Shown here piece after piece: positions 1 through 8,283 of a stretch of DNA of 9,956 nucleotides. Position 1 is the stretch's first letter. Each line of letters begins with the position of its first letter. The stretch is from NCBI GenBank assembly GCA_964511535.1, contig CAZEFW010000229.1, positions 1-9,956 of the forward strand, read 5' to 3'. The position numbers were made by a program, and so were the translations under genes. The notes beneath the pieces are model-generated. The model did not search any database and was not told the origin of the DNA. It saw nothing but the letters and a program-made list of their open reading frames with translations. The DNA comes from CAZCFB01 sp964511535 (GTDB lineage Bacteria; Myxococcota_A; Polyangia; GCA-2747355; CAZCFB01).

Positions 1-131
1 ACGGCCACAAACCGGAAGCACACCACCAAGGTCCCAACCCACGCACAACCCCAAAGCAAGCCGCGACCGGTCGAGCACAGCGAGACCGGAGCGAGCAAGC
101 GAAGCGAGCCCGGAGCGGGCAGCCTCAGCTC
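1..131. other. Intergenic tail after the PilT-like gene, no convincing gene
   Basis: This stretch lies downstream of the minus-strand ATPase gene. It contains the 10-bp palindrome CGACCGGTCG at 64-73, a run built from gagc/gcga-type words at about 73-120, the word CCGGAGCG twice (86-93 and 110-117), and a small GC-rich inverted repeat at 108-120 (5-bp arms GCCCG/CGGGC around a 3-nt loop). No T-run follows the hairpin in the minus direction, so it is not a canonical intrinsic terminator, though it could help end transcription. A plus-strand reading frame is open from the window edge to a TAG at 133-135, but its Ser/Pro/Lys/Arg/Thr composition does not look like a folded protein. Confidence 0.4.
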
Positions 132-2051
132 CTAGCCGCCGATGCGCCGCGTCTTGACCCTGCCCAGCACGTCCTTGCCCTCCGGCGGGGGCTCCGGCGG
201 AGGTTCGAGGCGCTTGAGCAGGTCGGGCTTGTCCAGGGACTTGGCCAGGGCCTCTTCTTGTTCCACGACGCTGGCGTCCACCAGCCTGGCCAGCTCGTCG
301 TTGAGCAGGCAGTTGCCCTGGTCCTTCTGGGTCTGCATGGCCGACAGCAGCTGGTGGGTCTTGCCCTCGCGCAGCAGGTTGGCCACGGCCCGGCTGACCA
401 CCAGGATCTCCAGCGCGGCCACCCGGCCGCCGCCGATGCGCCGGCACAGGGTCTGGGCTATGACCCCGCGCAGGCACTCGCTGAGGGTCACGCGCACCTG
501 GGGCTGCTGCTCCGCGGGGAACATCTCGATGATCCGGTCCACGGTGTTGATGGCGGTGGTGGTGTGCAGGGTGCCGAACACCAGGTGGCCGGTGGCAGCG
601 GTCTCCAGCGCCAGGGAGACGGTCTCCAGGTCGCGCATCTCACCCACCAGCACGATGTCTGGGTCCTCGCGCAGGGCCGCGCGCAGGGCCCGACCGAAGC
701 TGGCGGCGTGGGCCCCCACCTCGCGCTGACTCACCAGCGCCCGGTCGCTGTGATAGACGAACTCGATGGGGTCCTCGAGGGTGATGATGTGCGCCCGCCG
801 CGAGTGGTTGATCTTGTCGATCATCGCGGCCAGGGTGGTGGACTTGCCGCTGCCCGTGGGCCCGGTCACCAGCACCAGCCCCTTGGGGTGGTCGCACATG
901 GAGGTCACCACCGACGGCAAGCCGAGCTGCTCCACGTTCATGATGCGGTCGGGAATCTGGCGCAGCACCGCGGCGGCGCCCCGGTGGTTGCGGAAGATGT
1001 TGACCCGGAAGCGCGCCAGCCCGTCGACGCCGTAGGCGAAGTCCGCGTCGTGCTGCTGCTCGAACTCCCCCAGCTGCGAGGGCGTCATCACCGGCGCCAG
1101 CAGCTCCTGCGCCTCCAGCTGCTCCAGCTGCCGGGCGTCCTCGATGGGGCGCAGCTCGCCGTCGATGCGCCAGCGCGGCCGGTGCCCCGGCGACAGGTGC
1201 AGGTCAGATGCCCCCTCGGCAACCATGCGGTAGAGCAGCAGGTCCAGGCGCGAGGCGTCCTGTGGGATCTCCATGGCCGGCTTCTCCGGCTCCAGCGACA
1301 GCTCCAGCGCCCGCGGCGGACCGGTGCGCTCGTCCCCCCACCCCTCCAGGCCGGCGTAGGAGCTGAGGCACATCTCGAAGAACCCCTGGGTGATGCGCAC
1401 GGCGCACAGCTCCATTCCTGGCAGCAGCGCCTGGGCCTTCTGGATGGTCTCGGCCCGGGGCGGGTCCACGAAGCCGAGGTACGCGGTGTTGCGCACCGAC
1501 TTCATCGGGATCACCCGGTGGCGCTCCTGGAACGGTACCGGCAGCATGCCCTGGACCCAGGCCGGCGGCAGCTCGTCGTCCGGGGCCTGGACCAGCGGGA
1601 GCTGCCGGTTCAGGTCCCGCAGCCGGGAGGCCAGGGTGCGCGCGATGTTCAGGCCGAACCCGGGGATCCGATCGAAGAAGACGCTGAACGCCTCGGCGTC
1701 GAACCGCAGCATGGTGCAGTCGCCGCTGCAGATGATGGACGCGTTGCGACCCGACTCCAGCAGCAGGCCGAGCTCCCCGATGGTGGCGGGCGGCTCGATC
1801 TGCGCCACCTCCACCGGCCCGGCCTTTCCCGAGCCGAGCAGCACCCGCAGCTTGCCGGTGAGCAGCACATAGAACGAGTCCGAAGTGTCGCCCTCTGTCA
1901 GGATCTGCTCGCCGCCATCGGCGCAGTACAGCTCCGAGTGCTCCAGCACATGGTTGAGCCGCGACCCGTCGAGCGAAGCGAAGAGCGGCACCTTCTTGAG
2001 CGCAGCCAGGACCCTGGGCCTGGCGCCCTCCTCAACGTGGATTTTTTCCAT
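132..2051 (-). CDS. Cyclic-nucleotide-binding domain / GspE-N-like / PilT-type ATPase fusion
   Basis: A 639-aa cytoplasmic secretion-family ATPase. Residues about 20-145 form a cNMP-binding domain; the phosphate-binding cassette is recognisable (GELGLL at 92-97, Arg102 in GRNASI). Residues about 160-232 resemble the N-terminal domain of GspE/PilB-type ATPases. Residues about 265-600 are a complete PilT-like motor: Walker A GPTGSGKST at 397-405, Asp box IITLEDPIEF at 422-431, Walker B DIVLVGEMRD at 465-474, His box GHLVFGTLHT at 488-497, and AVANLLREGKTHQ at 555-567, matching the AIRNLIRE motif of retraction ATPases. The C-terminal tail (616-624) is Pro/Glu-rich. PilT hexamers hydrolyse ATP to depolymerise type IV pili; ordinary PilT is about 340-380 aa, so the N-terminal 250 residues are extra. 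Cyclic-nucleotide control of the motor is inference. The start is ATG at 2051, 34 bp after the preceding lipoprotein stop, without a clear Shine-Dalgarno. It is the last gene of the four-gene unit. It could instead serve a type II secretion-like or gliding system. Confidence 0.93.
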   Translation of the reverse strand: MEKIHVEEGARPRVLAALKKVPLFASLDGSRLNHVLEHSELYCADGGEQILTEGDTSDSFYVLLTGKLRVLLGSGKAGPVEVAQIEPPATIGELGLLLESGRNASIICSGDCTMLRFDAEAFSVFFDRIPGFGLNIARTLASRLRDLNRQLPLVQAPDDELPPAWVQGMLPVPFQERHRVIPMKSVRNTAYLGFVDPPRAETIQKAQALLPGMELCAVRITQGFFEMCLSSYAGLEGWGDERTGPPRALELSLEPEKPAMEIPQDASRLDLLLYRMVAEGASDLHLSPGHRPRWRIDGELRPIEDARQLEQLEAQELLAPVMTPSQLGEFEQQHDADFAYGVDGLARFRVNIFRNHRGAAAVLRQIPDRIMNVEQLGLPSVVTSMCDHPKGLVLVTGPTGSGKSTTLAAMIDKINHSRRAHIITLEDPIEFVYHSDRALVSQREVGAHAASFGRALRAALREDPDIVLVGEMRDLETVSLALETAATGHLVFGTLHTTTAINTVDRIIEMFPAEQQPQVRVTLSECLRGVIAQTLCRRIGGGRVAALEILVVSRAVANLLREGKTHQLLSAMQTQKDQGNCLLNDELARLVDASVVEQEEALAKSLDKPDLLKRLEPPPEPPPEGKDVLGRVKTRRIGG

Positions 2052-2085
2052 GGCCGCAGGTTACTGCAAAATGCGCGGCCGCGCT

Positions 2086-2451
2086 CTACGGCCCCTCGAT
2101 CACCCGGCTGCCGCAGGCGCGGTTGAGGATGACGGTGCGGTTGGCCATGGCCAGGATGCGCAGCTGCCCCTCGCACGAGGACTCCTCCGGCTCGGCCTGC
2201 AGCGACTCCAGCAGCTGACGCCCGCTGCCCTGAAACAGGGTCTCGACCTGGTCCGCTTCCATCATCGGGATGCACCGCGCCAGGTAGCCGCACGCGGTCT
2301 CGGGGCCGGCCTTGCAGGTTTTCTGCTCGCAGTAGTAGCCCCTGGCGCAGTCGGTGGGCTTGCCGCACTTGTCGCCGGCCTTGCCCTTGGAGCTGCACGC
2401 CCCCAGGGCCAGCAGGGCCACAGCCGCCATCATCAACACGCTCGCTCTCAT
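2086..2451 (-). CDS. Small cysteine-rich lipoprotein
   Basis: A 121-aa predicted lipoprotein. The N-terminus has Arg2, a hydrophobic stretch (residues 5-16) and the lipobox LGAC at 16-19, so Cys19 should be lipidated. Eight further cysteines follow (29, 35, 41, 46, 54, 60, 93, 113), an even number that could form four disulfides in the periplasm or at the cell surface. The GDKCGKPTDCARGYYCEQ segment (26-43) has the spacing of short disulfide-knot modules seen in myxobacterial secreted proteins. I do not recognise a named family. It begins 10 bp after the stop of the larger lipoprotein and ends 34 bp before the PilT-like gene, so co-transcription is very likely. A role beside the ATPase, such as sensing or assembly in the envelope, is only inferred from position. 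Confidence 0.85.
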   Translation of the reverse strand: MRASVLMMAAVALLALGACSSKGKAGDKCGKPTDCARGYYCEQKTCKAGPETACGYLARCIPMMEADQVETLFQGSGRQLLESLQAEPEESSCEGQLRILAMANRTVILNRACGSRVIEGP

Positions 2452-2456
2452 GTCTC

Positions 2457-2462
2457 CCTCCT
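2457..2462 (-). promoter_or_regulatory. Perfect Shine-Dalgarno for the small lipoprotein
   Basis: Read on the minus strand, the junction is TGAGGAGGGAGACATG. AGGAGG shares its first base with the TGA stop (2464-2462) of the larger lipoprotein and sits 5 nt before the ATG at 2451. It fixes the start and suggests that ribosomes ending one gene re-initiate on the next. Confidence 0.85.
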
Positions 2463-3454
2463 CATGGACAGGCGCCCGCCTTGCTCACGTCCTTGCCGGC
2501 TGCCTTGAACTGGTCCCTGATAGTCTTGGGCGGTCCGGCGCACCCTGCCAGCTTTTTGATCCCGGAGTAGGACCAGAGGTAGTGGGCGCCCGGCTCCGGC
2601 GTCAGGTGCTGGAAGCGGTAGCACGGCATGATGGTCAGCCCCTTGCCCGGGCCGCTCTTGCGGGCAAGGCAGGTGCCGGCGGTGTACTCGCTGCAGCCGG
2701 GGAACTCCGGCCCCATGGGCAACCACAGCCCGGCCACGGTGAGCTTCTTGCCCGGGGAGAGCTTGATCCAGGCGAAGGCGCCGAAGCGGTCGCTGCGGTT
2801 GGGCGCGGCCATCATGCAGCCGCCCTGGCCATGGTTCTTGGTGTCCTTCATGTAGGCGCACGGCTCGCCCGGGTTGGAGCTGTAGGCCAGCAACTCTTTT
2901 TTGTGCAGGGCCTTGCCGGAGACCGGCAGCGCCAGGTGCCCCGAGAACACCTTGAGGGTGGCGAAGCGGTTGTACTTCAGCGCGCCCCACTTGCCGCCGT
3001 AGAAGGTGTTGGTCAGCTTGCCGTAGTCGTACTTGCGCGTGTCGTGGGCCGGGGCGCCGAACTCGTAGTACTGGTACTTGGTGGGGTCGCAGGCGGCGTA
3101 GATCGCCTTCTCCTTGGAGCAGTCGCCGGCGCCCTTTTCGGCCTTCACCTTCTCGCACAGCCAGTGGTAGCGATGCTCCGGGTCGCACTTGACCCGGTGG
3201 TTGTACCAGAAGGGCCACAGGTCGCCGTGCAGGTAGGCCGGGCCAGCCTTGGGGCATGACGCGGCGGCGTCGGGCTTTGCGGTGGGGCGGTCTGGCCGCG
3301 CTCCCGGACGGTCCGTGATCCCGCGGTCGAGCGGGCCCGGGCTGCCCCGGTCCGGCGCACCGGCCCCGTCGCTGGCCGGCGGCTGGTTCAGGGTGCCGCT
3401 GCAGCCGCCCAGCAACGTCGCCGCCAGCATCGCCAGCACCCGGGCGTTGGTCAC
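2462..3454 (-). CDS. Cysteine-rich lipoprotein of unknown function, GTG start
   Basis: The start chosen is GTG at 3454, giving 330 aa, because it yields a compact signal peptide (MTNARVLAMLAATLLGGC, lipobox LGGC at 15-18) and overlaps the regulator's stop as GTGA. The frame is open to an ATG at 3490, but that would put 12 Pro/Ala/Arg-rich residues before the signal. After Cys18 comes a Gly/Pro/Asp/Arg linker (about 19-66, several PDR or DRG words) that probably spans the periplasm or lifts the domain off the membrane. The mature domain (67-330) has 12 cysteines (67, 90, 100, 112, 122, 199, 213, 254, 262, 278, 305, 329) and is rich in Tyr, Lys and Gly, suggesting a disulfide-stabilised extracytoplasmic fold. 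I recognise no catalytic motif or family. It sits between the regulator and the small lipoprotein in the same operon. Confidence 0.87.
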   Translation of the reverse strand: MTNARVLAMLAATLLGGCSGTLNQPPASDGAGAPDRGSPGPLDRGITDRPGARPDRPTAKPDAAASCPKAGPAYLHGDLWPFWYNHRVKCDPEHRYHWLCEKVKAEKGAGDCSKEKAIYAACDPTKYQYYEFGAPAHDTRKYDYGKLTNTFYGGKWGALKYNRFATLKVFSGHLALPVSGKALHKKELLAYSSNPGEPCAYMKDTKNHGQGGCMMAAPNRSDRFGAFAWIKLSPGKKLTVAGLWLPMGPEFPGCSEYTAGTCLARKSGPGKGLTIMPCYRFQHLTPEPGAHYLWSYSGIKKLAGCAGPPKTIRDQFKAAGKDVSKAGACP

Positions 3455-4824
3455 GGCCGCTGGATCCCGAGCCGCCGGACCTTGCGCCACAGGGTCGAGC
3501 GGTGCATGCCCAGCTCCTGCGCCGCGCGGGACATGCTCCAGTAGTTTCGCTGCAGGCAGCGCAGGATGCGCAGGCGCTCCGCCTCGGCCGGCTCGAGCCG
3601 CGATGCTTCCTTGTCAGCCGACGTCCCCGGCCTGGGCCCTGCCCCGGACCGCTCGGGCTTGACCGTGATGAAGGCCGGCAGATCCTCGGGATGGATGTCC
3701 GGCCCGTGGGCCACGATGTAGGCGTGCTCCAGCGCGCGCTCCAGCTCCACCACGTTGCCGGGGAACGGGTACTCCATCAGCGAGGCCAGCGCGTCCTCGC
3801 TCAGGGCCAGGATGCCCCGGCTGCGGCGAAACTCCAGCCGGCGCAGGATGTCCTCGGCCAGCACCGGGATGTCCTCGGTGCGCTGGTGCAGCGGGGGGAT
3901 CTCCAGCGCGGCGGGGGCGAGGCGCCTCAGCAGCTCCGCGGAGAAGCGGCCCTCCTTGACCAGCGCGGAGAGGTCCTGGGTGCTGCCCGCCATCACGCGC
4001 ACGTCCACCTCCACGGCCCGGCCCAGCCCGAACGGCTCCACCTCGCCCGTCTCGATGGCCCGCAGCAGCGCCTCCTGCAGCGGGAGCGACAGGCGCTCGA
4101 CGTCCTCGATGTACAGCGTGCCGCCGTCGGCCTCCTGCAGGCGGCCGGTGCGCTCCTCCGGATCGCGCTCGCTGGCCAGCGCCACCTGGCCCACCAGCTC
4201 TGGCCGCAGCGCCGCCTCGGGCAGCCCCATGCAGGCGAGGATCTCCATGGGCCCGTCGCGGCGGATGCTCAGGTCGTGCATGGCCTGCACCATGCGCCGC
4301 TTGAGGGTGCCGCGGCCGCCCAGCAGCAGCACCGGATCGTCGCTGCGGGCCAGGGCAGGCAGCGCTGACAGCACGCGGCTCATCTTCTGGCTGCAGCAGA
4401 CCATGTCCTCCAGGGCGTGGCGCCCGGCCAGCTCACGGCGCAGCGCCCGCATGGGTGTTCGATCGCGGAAGGTCTCCACGCCGCCGAGGAAGCGGCCGTC
4501 AGCGCCCACCAGCGGCGCGGTGGAGACGTTGATCAGGATCGGCTCGCCGCCGGCGGTCCAGGCCTCGATGTCCACCCCCTCCACCCGCCGGCCGTCGCGC
4601 AGGGACTGGCGCATGGGGCACTGGCGCTGGCAGATGGCCGGACGGAACACGCGCTCGCACAGCTTGCCCACCACCTCGCCGGCGGAGAAGCCGGTTATGC
4701 GCTCGGCCGCGCTGTTGAAGTAGGTGATGCGGAACTCGGGGTCCACGGTGAACACCCCGTCCGCCACGCTGTCGAGGATCAGGTCGACGTATGGGGCCAC
4801 CACCTGTCGGGGACGATCGGACAT
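3451..4824 (-). CDS. PAS / degenerate sigma-54-activator AAA domain / Fis-type HTH regulator
   Basis: A cytoplasmic regulator of 457 aa counted from ATG 4824; the frame also allows a TTG at 4854 (10 more residues), which would lie in the dyad and adds nothing recognisable. Residues about 11-121 are a PAS domain with Cys56, Cys65 and Cys69. Residues about 140-388 align with the AAA+ domain of NtrC-type activators, but key motifs are lost: the Walker A slot reads GGRGTLKRR (169-177) instead of GESGTGKE; the GAFTGA sigma-54 loop is absent (GQVALASERDPEERT, 212-226); Walker B reads GGTLYIED with D and E swapped (234-241); the first arginine finger is Ser295 though Arg301 remains; and sensor II GNVREL is GNVVEL (356-361). 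The C-terminal helix-turn-helix (about 417-454, AAQELGMHRSTLWRKVRRLG) is intact. It should bind DNA but probably neither hydrolyses ATP nor remodels sigma-54; TyrR- or HupR-like action is an analogy. It is the first gene of the unit. Confidence 0.9.
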   Translation of the reverse strand: MSDRPRQVVAPYVDLILDSVADGVFTVDPEFRITYFNSAAERITGFSAGEVVGKLCERVFRPAICQRQCPMRQSLRDGRRVEGVDIEAWTAGGEPILINVSTAPLVGADGRFLGGVETFRDRTPMRALRRELAGRHALEDMVCCSQKMSRVLSALPALARSDDPVLLLGGRGTLKRRMVQAMHDLSIRRDGPMEILACMGLPEAALRPELVGQVALASERDPEERTGRLQEADGGTLYIEDVERLSLPLQEALLRAIETGEVEPFGLGRAVEVDVRVMAGSTQDLSALVKEGRFSAELLRRLAPAALEIPPLHQRTEDIPVLAEDILRRLEFRRSRGILALSEDALASLMEYPFPGNVVELERALEHAYIVAHGPDIHPEDLPAFITVKPERSGAGPRPGTSADKEASRLEPAEAERLRILRCLQRNYWSMSRAAQELGMHRSTLWRKVRRLGIQRP

Positions 4825-4898
4825 CGTGCATCCATGATAGACCGCCGCGCGCAACTGATCACGTTGCCTCGCCCGCAGATGCGCTAAATTAACAGACC
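4825..4898. promoter_or_regulatory. Divergent intergenic region with 17-bp dyad
   Basis: These 74 bp separate the regulator (minus) from the phosphoesterase (plus), so promoters for both should lie here. An inverted repeat GCAAC-N7-GTTGC occupies 4851-4867, with TGATCA in its centre, and is a candidate operator, perhaps for the Fis-type HTH of the regulator. Towards the phosphoesterase, TTGCCT (4864-4869) and AT-rich TAAATTAA (4885-4892) could be promoter elements, but the spacing is poor and they lie close to the ATG. No clear Shine-Dalgarno precedes the ATG at 4899; a weak GGATG precedes ATG 4824. Confidence 0.4.
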
Positions 4899-6077
<1,179 letters not shown>

Positions 6078-6080
6078 GGA

Positions 6081-8234
6081 TCAGGCCATGCGCCCGCGCA
6101 CGGAAAGGTCGAGCACGGGCATGGTGCGCCGGGGAAGCGGCGGCCCAACATGGGGCAGCTGCTGCATCATGGGCACCGGGGTTATTTGCGGGGGGTCGGT
6201 CAGCGGGTGTTGCCAGGGGAGCAATGGGGGAGGAGGGGTCCGGTAACTTCGGGAGCAGGGCGCCAGCTTGATCTTGAAGATATGGCCTCTCTTGAGCCAG
6301 TACTCGCAGGTGGTCTGCATCGTCCAGAGGAAGCCGGCGCCTGCGGTGATGCCGAGCAGGTTGAACGCCACGGGGTAGATCTCCCGCTGCAGCACCGCGC
6401 AGGTCCTGCCCGAGCCATCGGCGTTCTTGATCAACTTGAAGCGCTTGAGCGCCTTCAACCCGTCCCCCTCGCTCCAGAACCCGTCCTCCACCTTGCACAG
6501 CATCTTGACCAGGTTCATGGCCTCCAGTGTGCCCGGCTTTTTGGGGTTCCACCTGTAGACAGGGATCACGTCAGGCTTCTGGGCGGATAGCTTTCCGCCG
6601 GGGTTGGTGGGCTGGTGGTTGTTGTCCAGGCCGAGGATCGGGTAGCTCGGGGCCGACGGGATTGTGTATGCCAGGATACGGTCGCCGTCCTTGTGCAGCA
6701 GGTAGATCTTCTTGCTGTCGCAGGCGATGGCGTCCTCGTTCGTGTCCGCGGGCCTGTCGTATTTCACCGCGCCTTTGACGACGGGTACGCCCTTAGAAGA
6801 GTAGCCAACCCGGAATCGGACGATCTCGGTCACCGGGTCGAGGGTGGTCCAGAAACTCTGGCCATCGAAGGCCAGCGCCTGGCTCGGAATGGCAAAAGAC
6901 TCGAGCGGGCCGTTGGGCGGCGGGCTCGGTATCGAGTAAGATTCGGCCTGACGCGTATCGATGTTCTGACTGGTGAATCCGTTGATGCCGAAGAACCACA
7001 GCTTCCGATTCCAGTAGGTCAATCCCCAGGCGAAGCCGAGGTTTTCGCCATAAATGCTTAGCCAGCACCGGGTGCTGTCTGTCTCGTCGTACTCGTAAGG
7101 GTACTTGTCCTTGTCCGGATCGCCGGGAATGAAGCCGAGTGGTTCCTGGCCCGGGCGGAGGATATCCGGTACGACTCCGTTCTTGACCGCCTCGGCGATG
7201 GGAGCTCCCGAGCTAATGGCTCCCTGGGGGGTCGTGACCTTGGTATTGTTCTCAAACCGATAATCGCTCGGCCACTTGACCTTGGGATCCTCTGGCCTGT
7301 TCGGACGTGCTAGCCCCTGGGAAGGAGGCGCCCAGTACTTGTTGTCGGTGATATGAACTGTTTGTGATTCGGTGTAATCCGACAGGGTGATGATGTACTG
7401 CTGTGGCATGCTTGTGGTCGAGTAATTATAGAAAAAGCAGTCCTTGACAGTGGCCGAGGAGTCCAGGATGTTGATGGCGCCGCGACCATAGTGGAACAGA
7501 CATCTCTCGATGCGGACCTTGTTTCGATGCTCGAGGGCCATCTCATGGTTGCCACACTGGTAGAGTTGGCTGTCTTTTAATGTCCACTCGCAGCGCTCGG
7601 AGTAGAGGCCCTCGATGTTGATCCAGCGGATGATCGCTTTGCTTATGTTCACACCGGGCTGGGGTTTTTTCAGCCCGAGCTGCTTCATCTTGTCTCCGTC
7701 CCAGATCTGCTCGATACCATTCGCGCTGTATTCGACGACCACGTACTCCATCTGACTTCCAGGCGCTGGATCTGAGAAGATCACGCCGCCCCAGTCGCCA
7801 TTGGCAGGCTTGCTGGCCATGGAGGTGAACCAGATGCGATCAGCCAAAGTCCCCTTGGCCTTCAGAATCCCGCCGTCGACTCGCAGCCCGGCCTCATCCT
7901 TTTCGCTCCGATAGCTTTCATACTTGGCAAAGAACAGCTTGACGCCGGGCTGGATGAACAATTTGCTTTGGGGATCAGCGTATTTGCTACGGACATTGAT
8001 GGCAATATGAACATTGACCGTGCAACCCGCGCCAATGGTTAGGGTACCGCCCTGAATGATTTCGATGGCGCCTTTTGCATTGATGGTGTAGCCGGGTTTG
8101 ATTATTAGATTTGAGTTACTGATTATTGCGCCTGCGGCCAGATTAATTATCTTGTCGCCCTGATAGGTGATATCTGGCCAGTACACGGTATCTGGCTCGT
8201 TAGCCACTTTCTCAATTGGCGGAATCCATGGCAT
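6081..8234 (-). CDS. Parallel beta-helix plus propeller-like protein, no signal peptide
   Basis: A 717-aa protein. Residues about 25-300 look like a right-handed parallel beta-helix: IEIIQGGTLTIGAGCTVNV, then LRVDGGILKAKGT, IWFTS and GDWGGVIF at 117-153 (a pattern common in secreted pectin-lyase-fold proteins), then rungs such as VRIERCLFHYGRGAINI and ATVKDCFFYN. Residues about 385-657 contain propeller-like strands (AWGLTYWNRKLWFFG, QALAFDGQSFWTTL, DAIACDSKKIYLLHKDGDRI, GAGFLWTMQ, HIFKIKL). Such proteins usually act at the cell surface in adhesion or glycan binding, but no catalytic site is recognised. The N-terminus (MPWIPPIEKV) is not a signal peptide, and an in-frame TGA lies one codon upstream, so extension is impossible. 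The last ~58 residues (660-717) are Pro-rich and look unrelated to the domain. A GGGGAG Shine-Dalgarno and a promoter precede it. Base composition is lower in GC than the left half, most clearly in its 5' part. Confidence 0.85.
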   Translation of the reverse strand: MPWIPPIEKVANEPDTVYWPDITYQGDKIINLAAGAIISNSNLIIKPGYTINAKGAIEIIQGGTLTIGAGCTVNVHIAINVRSKYADPQSKLFIQPGVKLFFAKYESYRSEKDEAGLRVDGGILKAKGTLADRIWFTSMASKPANGDWGGVIFSDPAPGSQMEYVVVEYSANGIEQIWDGDKMKQLGLKKPQPGVNISKAIIRWINIEGLYSERCEWTLKDSQLYQCGNHEMALEHRNKVRIERCLFHYGRGAINILDSSATVKDCFFYNYSTTSMPQQYIITLSDYTESQTVHITDNKYWAPPSQGLARPNRPEDPKVKWPSDYRFENNTKVTTPQGAISSGAPIAEAVKNGVVPDILRPGQEPLGFIPGDPDKDKYPYEYDETDSTRCWLSIYGENLGFAWGLTYWNRKLWFFGINGFTSQNIDTRQAESYSIPSPPPNGPLESFAIPSQALAFDGQSFWTTLDPVTEIVRFRVGYSSKGVPVVKGAVKYDRPADTNEDAIACDSKKIYLLHKDGDRILAYTIPSAPSYPILGLDNNHQPTNPGGKLSAQKPDVIPVYRWNPKKPGTLEAMNLVKMLCKVEDGFWSEGDGLKALKRFKLIKNADGSGRTCAVLQREIYPVAFNLLGITAGAGFLWTMQTTCEYWLKRGHIFKIKLAPCSRSYRTPPPPLLPWQHPLTDPPQITPVPMMQQLPHVGPPLPRRTMPVLDLSVRGRMA

Positions 8235-8241
8235 GGATCAT

Positions 8242-8247
8242 CTCCCC
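8242..8247 (-). promoter_or_regulatory. Shine-Dalgarno GGGGAG fixing the beta-helix gene start
   Basis: On the minus strand GGGGAG is followed by 7 nt and then ATG at 8234. This supports MPWIPP as the true N-terminus despite the absence of a signal peptide. Another ATG immediately after the GGGGAG is in a different frame and reaches a stop after nine codons. Confidence 0.7.
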
Positions 8248-8283
8248 GCTCGGCAATATCCGTCATTGAAGACGATTATTTCG

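Noticed and set aside
108..120. Hairpin as a rho-independent terminator after the PilT-like gene
   Set aside because: Stem of only 5 bp and no T-run in the direction of transcription.
1..135. Plus-strand open frame from the window edge to TAG at 133-135, overlapping the PilT-like stop
   Set aside because: Forty-four open codons are expected by chance at this GC, the composition is disordered (Ser, Pro, Lys, Thr) and the stretch is rich in short repeats.
258..2126. Plus-strand open frame of 622 codons opposite the PilT-like gene
   Set aside because: Its Gln/His/Val/Gly-rich, low-complexity translation is typical of the antisense of a GC-rich gene, while the minus strand shows a full set of ATPase motifs.
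2354..3259. Plus-strand frame of 301 codons over the lipoprotein genes
   Set aside because: Ala/Gly/Val/Leu-rich antisense translation without motifs; the opposite strand has lipoboxes and conserved-looking cysteine patterns.
3502..4723. Long plus-strand frames opposite the regulator gene
   Set aside because: No recognisable domain, Ser/Arg- or Gln/Leu-rich translations; the minus-strand frame has PAS, AAA-like and HTH domains.
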